From positions 300,227 to 364,226 of the forward strand of contig CAWIDE010000009.1 in the NCBI GenBank assembly GCA_963834715.1: a stretch of 64,000 nt of DNA, written 5' to 3'. The stretch comes from CAVSUZ01 sp963834715. Its GTDB lineage: Bacteria; Pseudomonadota; Alphaproteobacteria; Acetobacterales; Acetobacteraceae. The position numbers were made by a program, and so were the translations under genes. Positions 6,302 to 15,759 of this stretch are shown piece after piece. The notes below the pieces were generated by a model, which was not told the origin of the DNA, did no database searches, and saw nothing but the letters and a program-made list of their open reading frames with translations. The number at the start of each line of letters is the position of its first letter. Position 1 is the stretch's first letter.

Positions 6302-8467
6302 ATGAGAGCTGAGTGCGCGGCGCCCTCCGTCGCCAAAGACATGTCATTCGCCGAAAGCGCCGAGGCATTTCATTGGACCGGCAATGGTGATCTCGGGCCT
6401 GGCTTTACCCCTACCCAACGGTCGTGGTTTGCGCCGCCACGAACTACTGCCACGATACGTTGTTTTCGGTTCGACCAAGTGATTCTCGACGCGTCCTGGG
6501 GTGTGCTCTTCCATGATGGGCATCCCATAAGACAAAGCAAGTACCTTATTTTCGATGAGCAGTATGAAGACGTCCAGATCGTCCCGGACAATGTGGTGAG
6601 GCAGTCAGACGATCGGGTTTTCGTTCTGGGTCGGAATAATGGGTGCAACAACTATTATCATTGGTTGATCCAGTGTCTCCCAGCGATTGAAGCGGGAATA
6701 CGTTGCGCCGACCCTGGCAGCGTGACGGTCGCGCTCCCTGAACTCTCGGTTTGGCAGGAACGAACTCTGAAACTTCTCGGCTTTGCTTCAATCCCACGTC
6801 TGACCCTTGAACCGGCCCGGCAATACCAATTCCCGCGCCTTGAGTTCTCTGAATACCTGAACGGTTCGTCCAGCTTTGAGGTGTCGCGACTGGCGAGAGA
6901 GCTGTTCCTGCGAATGAACCGAGCGGTGGCCGGCCCGCCTGATGTTCAAAGCGACATCATCTATATAGCCAGGACGGACTCAAACCAAAGAGTGGCTTTG
7001 AACGAACCCGAACTCATTGAGCAGCTCCGCAATCGCGGGATTCACATAGTCATACCGGGCAAGCTTTCCATCGATGAGCAAATCCGTGCGTTCCGTCACG
7101 CGCGCTTCATCATTGCCCCGCATGGTGCTGGACTAGCAAACATTGTGTTCTGCGCCGAGGGCGCCACGCTATACGAGTTTTTCCCCGGCCATTACATCAA
7201 TCCCTGCATGCACAGGTTAGCCCTTGCCGGTGGGCTCAATTATTTCGCCGACTGTTTTGCTGGTAATCCCGACGCCCATGATTGGGTGCATTCGAAGAGC
7301 TGGTCGATCGATGTTCAACGTGTATTGGACCGGATAGCCCGGATCCGATCCCTCGAATCGAAGCCCTTCGTCGGAAGCCCTGAGCGGCCCCCGTCTCTTC
7401 GGGACATCATGATGGATTTCGAGAGCCTCGGAGATAACTGCGAATTTGGCCTTGTGCAGCGGCAGGTTGGTGTGGAACCCGTCAGCCTTCTTCGGTTTGC
7501 CAGTCCTGCCATTCCTATCGAAGAGAGGCTAGAATTTATTGCAGACGCGCTAGCCTGCGGTTTTGAAGGTCTCGGCCGACCGGAAACCATATCCATGGTT
7601 CTGGCGGGCGAGCGGGGTCGGCGGGAGTATATGCTCCGCGAGTCGGTGTACCACCTGCTGTATCACACAATGAAATTAGAGGGTGAGATTGATCCTGAGG
7701 ACTTCAAGCCCAAAGAGGCCCGCAGGCTGGAGTATCTTCGGCAGAAGTTGATGAGCGACCTTACCCAGGGCGAAAAGATCTGGGTCTGGAAATCCAATAT
7801 CGATCTATCGCAGCAGCAAGTCGAGAGGCTGCTCAGGGTGCTTCGATCACTAGGTCCGAACACTCTGCTCTGGGTCGTGCGGTCCGATCCGCAACACTCA
7901 CCAGGTAGCATCGAGCAACTTGGTCCCGATCTGATAAAGGGTTACGTTGAGCGATTTGCGCCCTACGACAACGCACCGAATATCTCGTTCGAGCCGTGGT
8001 TAACGCTTTGTGCAAAGACCCACACTTTGTGGAAAAAACAGCGTCGATTAGCTCCTCAAGCGAACGCTTGGCCGTGTCTTTCCGAACGGCATCAGGCCGT
8101 TATCATTGGGACAATTAAGCCTTTTTCGAAGCGGGTCAGCGTATCGATCAGTACGGGGGAAGCCAGCGATGGGCATACGCTTGCCGGGCAGCTCGCGGCA
8201 ACCTTCGAGGCCGTCGGCGTGAAAGTCACTTTGCACACGGCGTCAAACGGTCAGGCCATGGCGGCCGGCCTCCATGTCACTCTTCCAGTGGTCCCCACCT
8301 CGGAGTCAGCGATTGTTGTTCAAGCTTTGACACAGGCGGGCCTCGAACCCTGCATCGCCCTAGACACGGGCCACCACCTCGACGCAACAGCTTGGGTGTC
8401 AATTGGCCCATCGCCAGAGCGATCGGCCGCTAGTCGGTCCGGTCACATCCCCAGAAACATGCGATAA
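6302..8467 (+). CDS. GT61 (DUF563) glycosyltransferase fused to an unassigned ESLGxNCEFG domain
   Basis: A 721-residue protein. Residues ~40-345 match the GT61/DUF563 family: NNYYHWLIQCLP at about 116-127 and the nucleotide-sugar loop PHGAGLANIVFCAEG at about 273. Residues ~370-590 form a second module beginning MDFESLGDNCEFGLVQRQ, with later EKIWVWKS and TLLWVV stretches; the broken minus-strand gene that converges on this one has the same module. The last ~120 residues are unassigned. The likely role is transfer of a sugar to a surface glycan. ATG 6302 is taken as the start; ATG 6341 is possible. The 3' ends of the two genes overlap by 25 bp. Confidence 0.75.
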   Translation: MRAECAAPSVAKDMSFAESAEAFHWTGNGDLGPGFTPTQRSWFAPPRTTATIRCFRFDQVILDASWGVLFHDGHPIRQSKYLIFDEQYEDVQIVPDNVVRQSDDRVFVLGRNNGCNNYYHWLIQCLPAIEAGIRCADPGSVTVALPELSVWQERTLKLLGFASIPRLTLEPARQYQFPRLEFSEYLNGSSSFEVSRLARELFLRMNRAVAGPPDVQSDIIYIARTDSNQRVALNEPELIEQLRNRGIHIVIPGKLSIDEQIRAFRHARFIIAPHGAGLANIVFCAEGATLYEFFPGHYINPCMHRLALAGGLNYFADCFAGNPDAHDWVHSKSWSIDVQRVLDRIARIRSLESKPFVGSPERPPSLRDIMMDFESLGDNCEFGLVQRQVGVEPVSLLRFASPAIPIEERLEFIADALACGFEGLGRPETISMVLAGERGRREYMLRESVYHLLYHTMKLEGEIDPEDFKPKEARRLEYLRQKLMSDLTQGEKIWVWKSNIDLSQQQVERLLRVLRSLGPNTLLWVVRSDPQHSPGSIEQLGPDLIKGYVERFAPYDNAPNISFEPWLTLCAKTHTLWKKQRRLAPQANAWPCLSERHQAVIIGTIKPFSKRVSVSISTGEASDGHTLAGQLAATFEAVGVKVTLHTASNGQAMAAGLHVTLPVVPTSESAIVVQALTQAGLEPCIALDTGHHLDATAWVSIGPSPERSAASRSGHIPRNMR

Positions 8468-9878
8468 GCAGCCCTGCAGAGAGAGCACCACGTCTCGACC
8501 TCGCTGCAGTCGAGCCTTCCGTAGGTTTGGACCGGTCCGATATAGCCATGGCAGATCCCGGCCGCTATCTCCTGAACATGCCCCGAGCAATGCAAATCGT
8601 CGGCCTGCGAGACCCACAATAAGCGATGCTGCGCACGTGCGGAGAGAGTACGGTAAAACTGTTCCACCGCGCTCTGTTTAACAACATCTCGGGCTTTCCA
8701 GACCCAGATCTTGTCCGCACTGGTCAAATCGCGGAGCAATTTTTGGGAGAAATTGCAGTGGCTTCGATTGTGCACGTGCCACCTCCTCCGGCGGTACCTG
8801 CGGATTGAAGCAGCCAGTATGGCCAAAGAGCCCGTGCTTCAGCTGCCAAAACATATACTCCCCGACAGGATCGAATTCGACTCGAATGCTGGCTACATCG
8901 CCAATTCCATGAAATTCTCCCATTATAGCCTCGGCGAGCGTTTCGAGCTGCTCGCTTGGCGAGCGACCTGTCCACCCCTATGAATTGAAACAGGCCAAGA
9001 GTTTCGGCACCTGCAGCACGTTGAACAAGTCCGAAATCGCAATTAGTGCCGAGGCTCTCGAAGCGCATGAGCAGCTCTCTATCGGAAAGAGCATCACACA
9101 GACCACGATCGAGCGGCAGTTGGAACTTCACGCTATTGAAGATACTGAATACGCGGGGCTTAACGTCGTATTGATGGACCACCGGCGACAGCCGTTTGCT
9201 CAACATAACCTCGGAGTTCACAATCTCTATGGCTTCATCGGGCGCCTGCCCCAGAGTGGAGAAAAATCGCATGTCATTGTCGAGGTACGAGTCTCGCAAT
9301 AATTTATGCACAACATAGTTGTGTATGGCCTGATCTATTGGTTCAATATGGCCCTCAATCTGCTGACACATGGCTTCTAGGTAAACCAACAAGCCTGAGA
9401 AGCTACCGAGGGTGGTGCCAGCACAACTTATTACGTAATCCGTAATTGTATCTAAGGCTTGCTGCCCGTACAAGCGCCGGAACCAGCTCGAATTGGTCGA
9501 GCATTCGGAGAATCGTTTTGCCTCAACCGCAAAGATACAGGAAGATGGCAGTGGCTGACCGAAGGGGTCAGCCTGAAAGAATACATCCTCTACGTCCGTA
9601 ATCAAGGCACGGCCAACATGTGTCTCGCGCGCTTTAAGAAATTGCAGGAAAATTGAGTACCGCACTTCCTCTAAGCGTTGCTTCCGCGCATACGGAGCCG
9701 CATCGTGCAACGTGATGTCGAGCCCGTCAGCCAGATTATGAATTTGGTTATCTGGGTTTAGAACGAACAGGTGCAACGAAGCATTTGGGCATACATGAAA
9801 CAACGATGCCGCAAACCTACGAATAGCCGCGAAGTTTTGCCCACTACAGCAGCCAATCACAACATCAGAAGGTATCAT
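8443..9878 (-). pseudogene. Glycosyltransferase-like protein with ESLGxNCEFG domain, at least two frameshifts
   Basis: From ATG 9878 one frame gives ~270 residues of a nucleotide-diphospho-sugar-transferase-like fold (VVIGCCSGQNFAAIRRFAAS and the acidic metal-binding stretch ITDVEDVFFQADPF). This is followed by RFESLGTNCDFGLVQRAAGAE, the start of the module also present in the convergent GT61 protein. The frame breaks near 8955; a second frame supplies GEFHGIGDVASIRVEFDPVG, breaks near 8750 in an A5 run, and a third supplies KLLRDLTSADKIWVWK to the stop at 8443. Together they rebuild one protein of about 475 residues. The N-terminal domain could still be made alone. Confidence 0.7.
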
Positions 9879-9957
9879 ATCAAACAAACCGCTTGTATTT
9901 CGGCCGTCTCAGAGCCTCGTGTAAGTCGCATCGCACGTACAACAATAAGCAGGTTAG

Positions 9958-10869
9958 TTATTTTTCAAGAACTGCATAAAACTCGAATGATCCATATACC
10001 GTCTGATACACTCGCATCGGCCGTAGCTCCGTAAGTTGGAGCGCGTGCAGTTCTCCGATGATCGAACGAGGCCCGCCCGGGGTAAACTGCCATGCGTGTG
10101 CATCTACATACGCGTCAATCCCCAAGCTGTGCACCAGCGTGTCGTTCACAAGCTTCGTCCGATGTTCATTCGGCCCAGCAAACCTCGGATCATGACCATG
10201 GCGCCCCTGCCAATGCTTCATGGCATCGTTGTGCGTGTGCATCATCCGGTCGGTTAAAATCGTCACCAACGAATGTCTTCTTCGCCGATAAACGTGCGCC
10301 TCTATCACCGCCGGGATCATGCTCTCCGGTATGAAATGATCAAAGCAAAACCGTTTATCCGGGACCACCAGACAAAATGTCCCCCCAGGACGCAGCACGG
10401 AGGCGATGTCCTGCAAATGGGCAACGAGATCTGGTTGATGCTCGATATTGTGCGATGAATACACGACATCGAATTCGCGCCCAATCAGGTCGTAATAACG
10501 CTCGCCGCGCCAGATATAGTCGATCTCCGGCACAACCGCCCCCCGGCTGTTTGGGTCATTCGCCGCTCGACGTTGCAACTCCTCCTGGTCAAACACATCC
10601 ATATAGGCCACCTTATAAAGCGGCCTTGTGAATGCCGGTGCCCAAAAGGGGCCGATCTCCAATACCTCTGCCTCGGTCGGTACCTGGGCAATGAACGAAC
10701 CTCGGTCATGCACCCTGCTGCATCGCCGGCCTTCAATCTTTCCGTGCACCTGGTAGTGAAACTCCAGTGCATCGTCGCGGATGTGCGCGAGCCCAGGGTT
10801 TTGCGCTCGATACGCGGCATGCTCGAATTCTGCCGGAGAGACTGTCTTGGTAGCCCACCCAGGATTCAC
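9958..10869 (-). CDS. Class I SAM-dependent methyltransferase
   Basis: A 303-residue protein with a GTG start at 10869. After an ~80-residue N-terminal part it shows a SAM-binding glycine-type motif (EVLEIGPFWAPAF at about 95), an acidic second strand (VAYMDVFD), a later FDVVYSSHNIEH and LRPGGTFCLVVPDKR, all typical of Rossmann methyltransferases working on small molecules or sugars. It lies just upstream of the broken glycosyltransferase on the same strand, so glycan modification is plausible, but no substrate motif is visible. Confidence 0.75.
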   Translation of the reverse strand: MNPGWATKTVSPAEFEHAAYRAQNPGLAHIRDDALEFHYQVHGKIEGRRCSRVHDRGSFIAQVPTEAEVLEIGPFWAPAFTRPLYKVAYMDVFDQEELQRRAANDPNSRGAVVPEIDYIWRGERYYDLIGREFDVVYSSHNIEHQPDLVAHLQDIASVLRPGGTFCLVVPDKRFCFDHFIPESMIPAVIEAHVYRRRRHSLVTILTDRMMHTHNDAMKHWQGRHGHDPRFAGPNEHRTKLVNDTLVHSLGIDAYVDAHAWQFTPGGPRSIIGELHALQLTELRPMRVYQTVYGSFEFYAVLEK

Positions 10870-11436
10870 GCCGCGACCAGTTCCCTATGCAGTAATATCA
10901 AATCCCATACCTACCAAAGGGAGGGCGCTCCGCGGTCCCCGCGAAGATGGCTGGCTCGAGGGGCCGGCCATGACGGGTGAGTCCGGCGCCTGCCTCGCCC
11001 TCAAAACGGCAGACACATCCCCAAGTAGGCGGTAGTGCTTACAGCATCACTCGCCAACGGGACCGTTCGTTGCGATAAGCCTCTTCGCCGCGTGTTCGCA
11101 AGCGCAAAATGGGGTGCCTCGTTTACATGAACCGCAGCGCATCCTTCTTTCGAATCGGGGACTGTGCCTGTCCCGCTCCGTGGCGCCAGACGGGTGCCGC
11201 CTGTGGGCCCACGCAAGCACAAAATGGCCGTGCATCGCCCCCATGAGCCGCCCCCGATCGGCTCCTCAGGCGTTAGCCTACTGCGCATCCGCGTCTGTCC
11301 CGGTGGCCGAGCGCATCGACGATCCGCCGCAGCCCGTCGCCTGGGTGAGTGAGGTGGTATCCCCAATCGCCGTACCCCCTCATCGTTCTTGCGCACGACC
11401 CGTCCGACCTGTTCCAGGATTTGGACTGGCCTGAAC
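10870..11436. other. Gene-free stretch of 567 bp
   Basis: Several short frames cross this interval on both strands, but none has a recognisable domain, a credible ribosome-binding site or an amino-acid composition unlike a random high-GC shadow. One minus-strand frame near 11047-11244 encodes a Cys-rich tail (RCGSCKRGTPFCACEH) with no identifiable family. No repeat or RNA structure was recognised. Confidence 0.5.
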
Positions 11437-12048
11437 TCACGCCAGTATCATCACCGCGCCGACCGCCGCGAGTGCCCCGGTCCATAGCAGATCGAGATTG
11501 ATCCACGCCTGCCGCAGCACCTCAACCCCAAGCCACTCATAAACAGCTATCGCGACCGCCCCGGTCACGACCAGCATTGCCAACATGTGCAGCGCCGTCG
11601 CAGCCAGCGCGATGACGAACGGGGCGCCGGCGAACGCGGCCGAACCGGTGCACAGCGGGATGACCGCCGGCAACAGCATCAGGCCCGCGCCGTGTGCTCC
11701 GGCCATCAGGAACGACCAGAAGGCAAGGCCAAAAAAACCGGCCGTCATTCCGATCCGAACCCGGTGCCGATGCCGGTACCGCCAGTGATAGATCGCCCAG
11801 GTCAGCAGTATCGCGCCCGCGACCAGGCGCAGCGTGCGAGGATCAATAGCAAGACCGGCGACGGCCACGACGGCCAGCACCAAACCCACGGAGAGCGCGT
11901 GCCCGAAGGCGAGCGGCGGCAATGCCAGCACCACCGCGCGCCGGCTGCCGCGGTGCAGCCCGAGTGCAACCGCGAACAGCCATCCCATTGCCGGATTCAA
12001 GCCGTGAAACGCGCCCAGACCCGCAATAGTCAGCCAGGGCCAGGTCAT
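11437..12048 (-). CDS. Integral membrane protein of unknown function
   Basis: A 203-residue very hydrophobic protein with about six membrane spans and almost no soluble loops. The first span contains GLGAFHGLNPAMGWLFAVALG, a pattern reminiscent of small metal- or amine-exporter-like membrane families with a conserved HG(L)NP element, but no family could be assigned with confidence. A short basic loop (YRHRHRVRIG) lies after the third span. It is transcribed on the minus strand downstream of the selenium-binding-protein gene, 97 bp away, with a palindromic repeat in the gap. Confidence 0.6.
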   Translation of the reverse strand: MTWPWLTIAGLGAFHGLNPAMGWLFAVALGLHRGSRRAVVLALPPLAFGHALSVGLVLAVVAVAGLAIDPRTLRLVAGAILLTWAIYHWRYRHRHRVRIGMTAGFFGLAFWSFLMAGAHGAGLMLLPAVIPLCTGSAAFAGAPFVIALAATALHMLAMLVVTGAVAIAVYEWLGVEVLRQAWINLDLLWTGALAAVGAVMILA

Positions 12049-12099
12049 ACGGGCAGCTTATCGGCTGATCTGTGCCGAAAAGGTGACGTAGGTGCGATC

Positions 12100-12140
12100 C
12101 CCCTCACCCCAACCCTCTCCCCCGACACGGGGGAGAAGGG
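12100..12140 (-). repeat. REP-like palindromic element, partial
   Basis: The stretch contains CCCTCACCCC followed by the hairpin CTCTCCCCCGACACGGGGGAG, two hallmarks shared with the elements at 22.54, 31.65, 32.59 and 48.24 kb. The second GC-rich stem of the full element is missing. It lies in the gap between the stop of the selenium-binding-protein gene and the start of the membrane-protein gene, where it could affect mRNA stability or termination. Confidence 0.6.
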
Positions 12141-12145
12141 GTTCT

Positions 12146-13540
12146 TTACGGATAGCAGAACGAATCCGAAGAGCAGTCGCCCCCCTGCAGGCGCACCTGA
12201 TGCGGGCGCCGATCCACCGGCCACTCGATGAAGAAGTTGCGGTCGAGACTAAGTCCACCGTTGGGGTCAGCATCGACCTTCACCATCCAGCCGCTGATCC
12301 CGTCTGGGTAGAACTGCTCATCAAGTGCGCCGTAGAGCGAGTTGGTGAAATACACGCGCCGCCCGTCGCGACTGATCTCGACCATCTGCGGTCCGCCGTT
12401 CAGCGCCTTTCCTGCCGCGCTGAAATGGCCGGCACGTGTCGCAATACCCCCGATCCGCACCGAGCCGGCGAGCTTCGGCGCGAACGGGTCGGAGACATCG
12501 TATTGCCTGAACTCCCCAGTCCCCCAGCAGGACACATAAAGAAAGCGATCGTCCATCGAAAGATCGATGTCAGTGACCAGCGGCGGCACGGCACCGAAGC
12601 CCTTGAGCAGGGGCGGGAGACGATCCGGGTCGGCGGGTTCGGCGGGGATTTCCGCCACCTTCTTTACCGCCCATTGGTTCCCCTCGCGGAACCACAGCCA
12701 GATCGCGGCGGATAGGTCTTTCAAACTAACCACGGTGTTGGCGAAACCATAAGCCTTGGTGGGATCATGCGCGGGCCGCAGTTCCAGAAGAAGCTGATGC
12801 TCGCTGCCGAGATCGATCATCTGCCGATGCTTGCGCCCGTTGAGGTTCCAGAAATGCAGCCGGTGACCGTAGCCGCCGCCCAACAGCACCTCCGGGATCA
12901 GGCCGTTTTCGAATGTGGGCGGCAGGCCCCACTCGCTGGTGATCATCGTGTCGTAGCCGAGATGCCACCAGGCGTCATAAGCAAGCTGCTGTGGGCCGCG
13001 GTCGATCTCCCACCGGCCGCGGATGTCGAAGCTCTCGTGGTCCAGAAGGAAAATGCCGCCCGGGGCCTCGCCTTCCGCGTTACCCATCGCGGTCACATAG
13101 ATGCCTTCCGGGCCGCAATGGATCGTGTGCGGGCGCGAGTAGCCGGCCCGCTCGGCCAGCTCGTCAGGTTCCAGCACGCGGACGATCGCGGGATGCTTGG
13201 GATCGGGTTTGGTGTCCAGGATGTGGATGCGCGAGGAGCGCAGACCGGGGATCACGAGATAGCGCCGCTCCATATGCGGGTGCGGCGCATTCGGACAGAG
13301 GGAGGAGCTGCAGGCGTTCCAGCCGAAATGGTGCAGCTCGTCGCCCGTTCCGGGCATAGGAACGGTGCTGACGATCTGCGAATAGGCGGCTGAAGCCGGA
13401 TCGAGATCGACCACGGCCAGAGCGTCGGGGATCCGGCGAGAGGGATCAAAGCTTGCGACGTACGCTAGCGTTTCGGGGGCGGCCTTCATGGCCATGCGCG
13501 GCGAGGGGTAGAATGTGGGATCAGGCTGCCACAGTACCAT
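12146..13540 (-). CDS. Selenium-binding protein SBP56 family / methanethiol oxidase
   Basis: A 464-residue protein matching the length and motifs of the SELENBP1/SBP56 family: HHFGWNACSSSLCP near residue 70, SRPHTIHCGPEGIYV, the DHESFDIRGRWE and WEIDRGPQ block, and TNSLYGALDEQFYPDG near the C terminus. Several bacterial and human members oxidise methanethiol to H2S, H2O2 and formaldehyde, and copper binding by conserved His residues is reported for the family; these His-rich motifs are present here. ATG 13540 follows an AGGGAG sequence. It is divergent from a methyltransferase gene 104 bp away. Confidence 0.85.
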   Translation of the reverse strand: MVLWQPDPTFYPSPRMAMKAAPETLAYVASFDPSRRIPDALAVVDLDPASAAYSQIVSTVPMPGTGDELHHFGWNACSSSLCPNAPHPHMERRYLVIPGLRSSRIHILDTKPDPKHPAIVRVLEPDELAERAGYSRPHTIHCGPEGIYVTAMGNAEGEAPGGIFLLDHESFDIRGRWEIDRGPQQLAYDAWWHLGYDTMITSEWGLPPTFENGLIPEVLLGGGYGHRLHFWNLNGRKHRQMIDLGSEHQLLLELRPAHDPTKAYGFANTVVSLKDLSAAIWLWFREGNQWAVKKVAEIPAEPADPDRLPPLLKGFGAVPPLVTDIDLSMDDRFLYVSCWGTGEFRQYDVSDPFAPKLAGSVRIGGIATRAGHFSAAGKALNGGPQMVEISRDGRRVYFTNSLYGALDEQFYPDGISGWMVKVDADPNGGLSLDRNFFIEWPVDRRPHQVRLQGGDCSSDSFCYP

Positions 13541-13644
13541 CTGTTGTCTCCCTTGCGAGTTGAATATCGGCCGCGAGTTGGGAGCAGTCTATAGGGTACC
13601 GCTACTTGCGAGGTAGCTACCGGCCAAGCGGTGAGCCGCGGTAG

Positions 13645-14256
13645 ATGTCCAATCAGGCGCGTTATCAGCGGATCGCTCCGTTCTATGATTTAATCGACCT
13701 GCCGTTCGAGTATGGGCGGTATCGGAAGTTGCGGCGCGACATCTTCCATGACCTCCGCGGCCGGCTGCTCGACGCAGGTGCCGGGACGGGCCGCAATTTC
13801 GCCTGGTACCCCCGTGGTGCGGACGTGGTTGCGATCGACTCCAGCGCGGCAATGCTGGCAAAGGCCCGGCCGAGGCGATCATCGTCCCCGGCGGCTTCGG
13901 TGGGATTGTGCGTGGCGGATGTAACTCATCTTCCCATGCCGGATGCGGTGTTCGATGCGGCGATTGCCACCTTTCTGTTCTGCGTCCTTGCGGATGACCA
14001 GCAGCTTCCGGCTCTGCGCGAGCTTGCCCGTGTGGTGCGTCCTGGCGGCCCTGTTCGGCTGCTCGATTATGTGCGCCCGCCCGGGCGCATGCGACGGGTT
14101 CTGACGCGGTTATGGGAACCGTGGGTCACCTGGGCCTATGGGGCCAGCTTCGACCGCCTGACGGAAGCGCATATTCCGGCGGCGGGTCTGGTGATCTCCA
14201 ACAGGTGCTTGCTGGCCGATGGGCTCATCCGGCGGCTCGACCTGGTGGCGCGGTAA
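13645..14256 (+). CDS. Class I SAM-dependent methyltransferase, UbiE/PmtA-like
   Basis: A 203-residue Rossmann methyltransferase: SNQARYQRIAPFYDL start, SAM motif I LLDAGAGTGRNF near residue 41, an acidic motif II (VVAIDSSAAML), and the later LARVVRPGGPVRLLDY strand. The overall pattern resembles UbiE and bacterial phosphatidylethanolamine methyltransferases, which act at the inner face of the membrane. The substrate is not decidable from sequence. It lies upstream of the metZ riboswitch and divergent from the SBP56 gene. Confidence 0.75.
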   Translation: MSNQARYQRIAPFYDLIDLPFEYGRYRKLRRDIFHDLRGRLLDAGAGTGRNFAWYPRGADVVAIDSSAAMLAKARPRRSSSPAASVGLCVADVTHLPMPDAVFDAAIATFLFCVLADDQQLPALRELARVVRPGGPVRLLDYVRPPGRMRRVLTRLWEPWVTWAYGASFDRLTEAHIPAAGLVISNRCLLADGLIRRLDLVAR

Positions 14257-14324
14257 GCCGCCGGCGATGCCGACCCCTTCCCCTCGCTGCGCTGCCGCGC
14301 TAACACGCCCCTGGCGTTGTCAAC

Positions 14325-14382
14325 GCTCCTCGTGATTTGTCCGGCCGGATTGCGGCGAGGCTAAACAATCGCGCTAAAGAGG
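14325..14382 (+). ncRNA. SAM-II riboswitch upstream of metZ
   Basis: The conserved SAM-II sequence pattern is present in order: CTCGTGATTTG, GGATTGC, and GCTAAAGAGG. Stem P1 forms between CCTCG (14328-14332) and CGAGG (14356-14360), and the loop can pair with the downstream ACAATCGCGC stretch to give the H-type pseudoknot. SAM-II elements bind S-adenosylmethionine and lower expression of methionine-biosynthesis genes in alphaproteobacteria. The element ends about 70 nt before the metZ start, longer than in some known examples. Confidence 0.9.
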
Positions 14383-14452
14383 CCCGTGCCCCGCCCCGGC
14401 GGGCGCTCCTCCGACGGTCGGGCCAACCGCTCTTGAGGAAAGGCCCAGACAC

Positions 14453-15649
14453 ATGCCCCTCGATCCCGCCAGGCTCCGACCCGCGACTACCCTCGTTCAC
14501 GGCGGTATTCAGCGCACCGGCTTCGGGGAAACGGCGGAGGCGCTGTTCCTTACCTCCGGCTACATTTACGACAGTGCGGAGCAGGCGGAGGCGACGTGCG
14601 AGGGGTCGGTCGAGCATTACCAGTATTCGCGTTTCGCCAATCCGACGATCACGATGCTGGAGGACCGTCTCGCGCTGATCGAGGGCGCGGAGGCCTGTCG
14701 CGCGACGGCGACCGGCATGTCGGCCGTTACCGCGGCCTTGCTGAGCGCGCTCAGCGCCGGAGACCGTGTCGTGGCCTCCCGCGCCCTGTTTGGTGGCTGC
14801 CACTGGATTGTTTCCACCCTGCTGCCCCGGTTCGGCATCAGCAGCGAGTTCGTGGACGGCGCCGACCTTGACCAGTGGGAGCGCGCTCTCGCCCGCCCTG
14901 CTCAGGCCGTGCTGATCGAAACGCCGTCGAACCCCATGCTGGAGCTGATCGATCTGCGGGCGGTGGCTGAAATGGGCCACGCTGCGGGTGCTGTCGTCAT
15001 CGTGGACAACGTTTTCGCGACCCCGCTGCTGCAGCGCCCGCTGGAATTTGGGGCCGATGTCGTCGTCTATTCCTGTACCAAGCACATCGACGGCCAGGGG
15101 CGGGTCCTTGGCGGCGCCGTCCTGGGGGGCAAGAAGTGGGTCGAGGAGAAGCTCCAGCCCTTCGTCCGGAACACCGGTCCGACGCTCTCGCCGTTCAATG
15201 CATGGCTGCTGCTCAAGGGCCTGGAAACGCTGGCGGTTCGGGTGGACGCCTCCTGCGGGGCGGCCGCTGCGGTCGCCGATGCGCTCGCCGACCAGCCGGT
15301 GGTGGCGCGCGTCTGGTATCCCACCCGGGCGGACCACCCGCAGCACGCGTTGGCCCAAGAGCAAATGACCGCGGGCGGCACCGTCGTGAGTTTCGAGGTC
15401 TGTGGGGGCAAACAAGCGGCGTTCCGCATGCAGAACCGCCTGGGGTTGATCGCGATCTCCAACAACCTGGGCGATGCCAAATCGCTGATTACCCATCCGG
15501 CGACGACAACCCACCTGCGCATCGGGGCGGAGGAGCGCGTTCGCCTCGGCATCACCGACGGCGTCCTGCGGCTGTCGGTCGGGCTGGAGGATCCGGCCGA
15601 CCTCATTGCGGACCTGACGCAGGCGCTGGAGCGTGTTCAGCACAGCTGA
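14453..15649 (+). CDS. metZ: O-succinylhomoserine sulfhydrylase
   Basis: A 398-residue PLP enzyme of the Cys/Met metabolism family. Visible features are the substrate-loop YQYSRFANPTITMLEDRL, PLP-phosphate site GMSAVTAALLSAL, the aspartate VIVDNVFATPLLQ that contacts the pyridine nitrogen, and the PLP lysine in SCTKHIDGQGR. MetZ uses O-succinylhomoserine and sulfide to make homocysteine in the cytosol. Assignment as MetZ rather than MetB or MetC rests on overall pattern and on the SAM-II riboswitch directly upstream. GAGGAAAGG precedes the ATG. A 15-bp perfect hairpin covers the stop codon. Confidence 0.92.
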   Translation: MPLDPARLRPATTLVHGGIQRTGFGETAEALFLTSGYIYDSAEQAEATCEGSVEHYQYSRFANPTITMLEDRLALIEGAEACRATATGMSAVTAALLSALSAGDRVVASRALFGGCHWIVSTLLPRFGISSEFVDGADLDQWERALARPAQAVLIETPSNPMLELIDLRAVAEMGHAAGAVVIVDNVFATPLLQRPLEFGADVVVYSCTKHIDGQGRVLGGAVLGGKKWVEEKLQPFVRNTGPTLSPFNAWLLLKGLETLAVRVDASCGAAAAVADALADQPVVARVWYPTRADHPQHALAQEQMTAGGTVVSFEVCGGKQAAFRMQNRLGLIAISNNLGDAKSLITHPATTTHLRIGAEERVRLGITDGVLRLSVGLEDPADLIADLTQALERVQHS

Positions 15650-15666
15650 ACACGCTCCAGCTTTTA
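15626..15666 (+). terminator. Perfect 15-bp hairpin overlapping the metZ stop codon
   Basis: CTGGAGCGTGTTCAG (15626-15640) pairs perfectly with CTGAACACGCTCCAG (15646-15660) across a 5-nt loop, followed by CTTTTAG. The stop codon TGA (15647-15649) is inside the right arm. The stem is strong and the T tract short, so it is likely an intrinsic-type terminator or 3'-end stabiliser for the riboswitch-metZ transcript. Confidence 0.75.
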
Positions 15667-15759
15667 GTTCGCGAGCAGATTCACGCGCTTGGCTGAAAAC
15701 GCGGTGAGTTTCCAGCCAGGCGCGATCTGCTCTGGACTAGCGCGCTGCCGCCGCTTTCA

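Noticed and set aside
11001..11434. Candidate genes on both strands in the gap before the membrane-protein gene
   Set aside because: No family, no ribosome-binding site and mutually overlapping frames.
14300..15643. 447-codon minus-strand frame opposite metZ
   Set aside because: It is a high-GC antisense shadow; metZ carries all conserved motifs.
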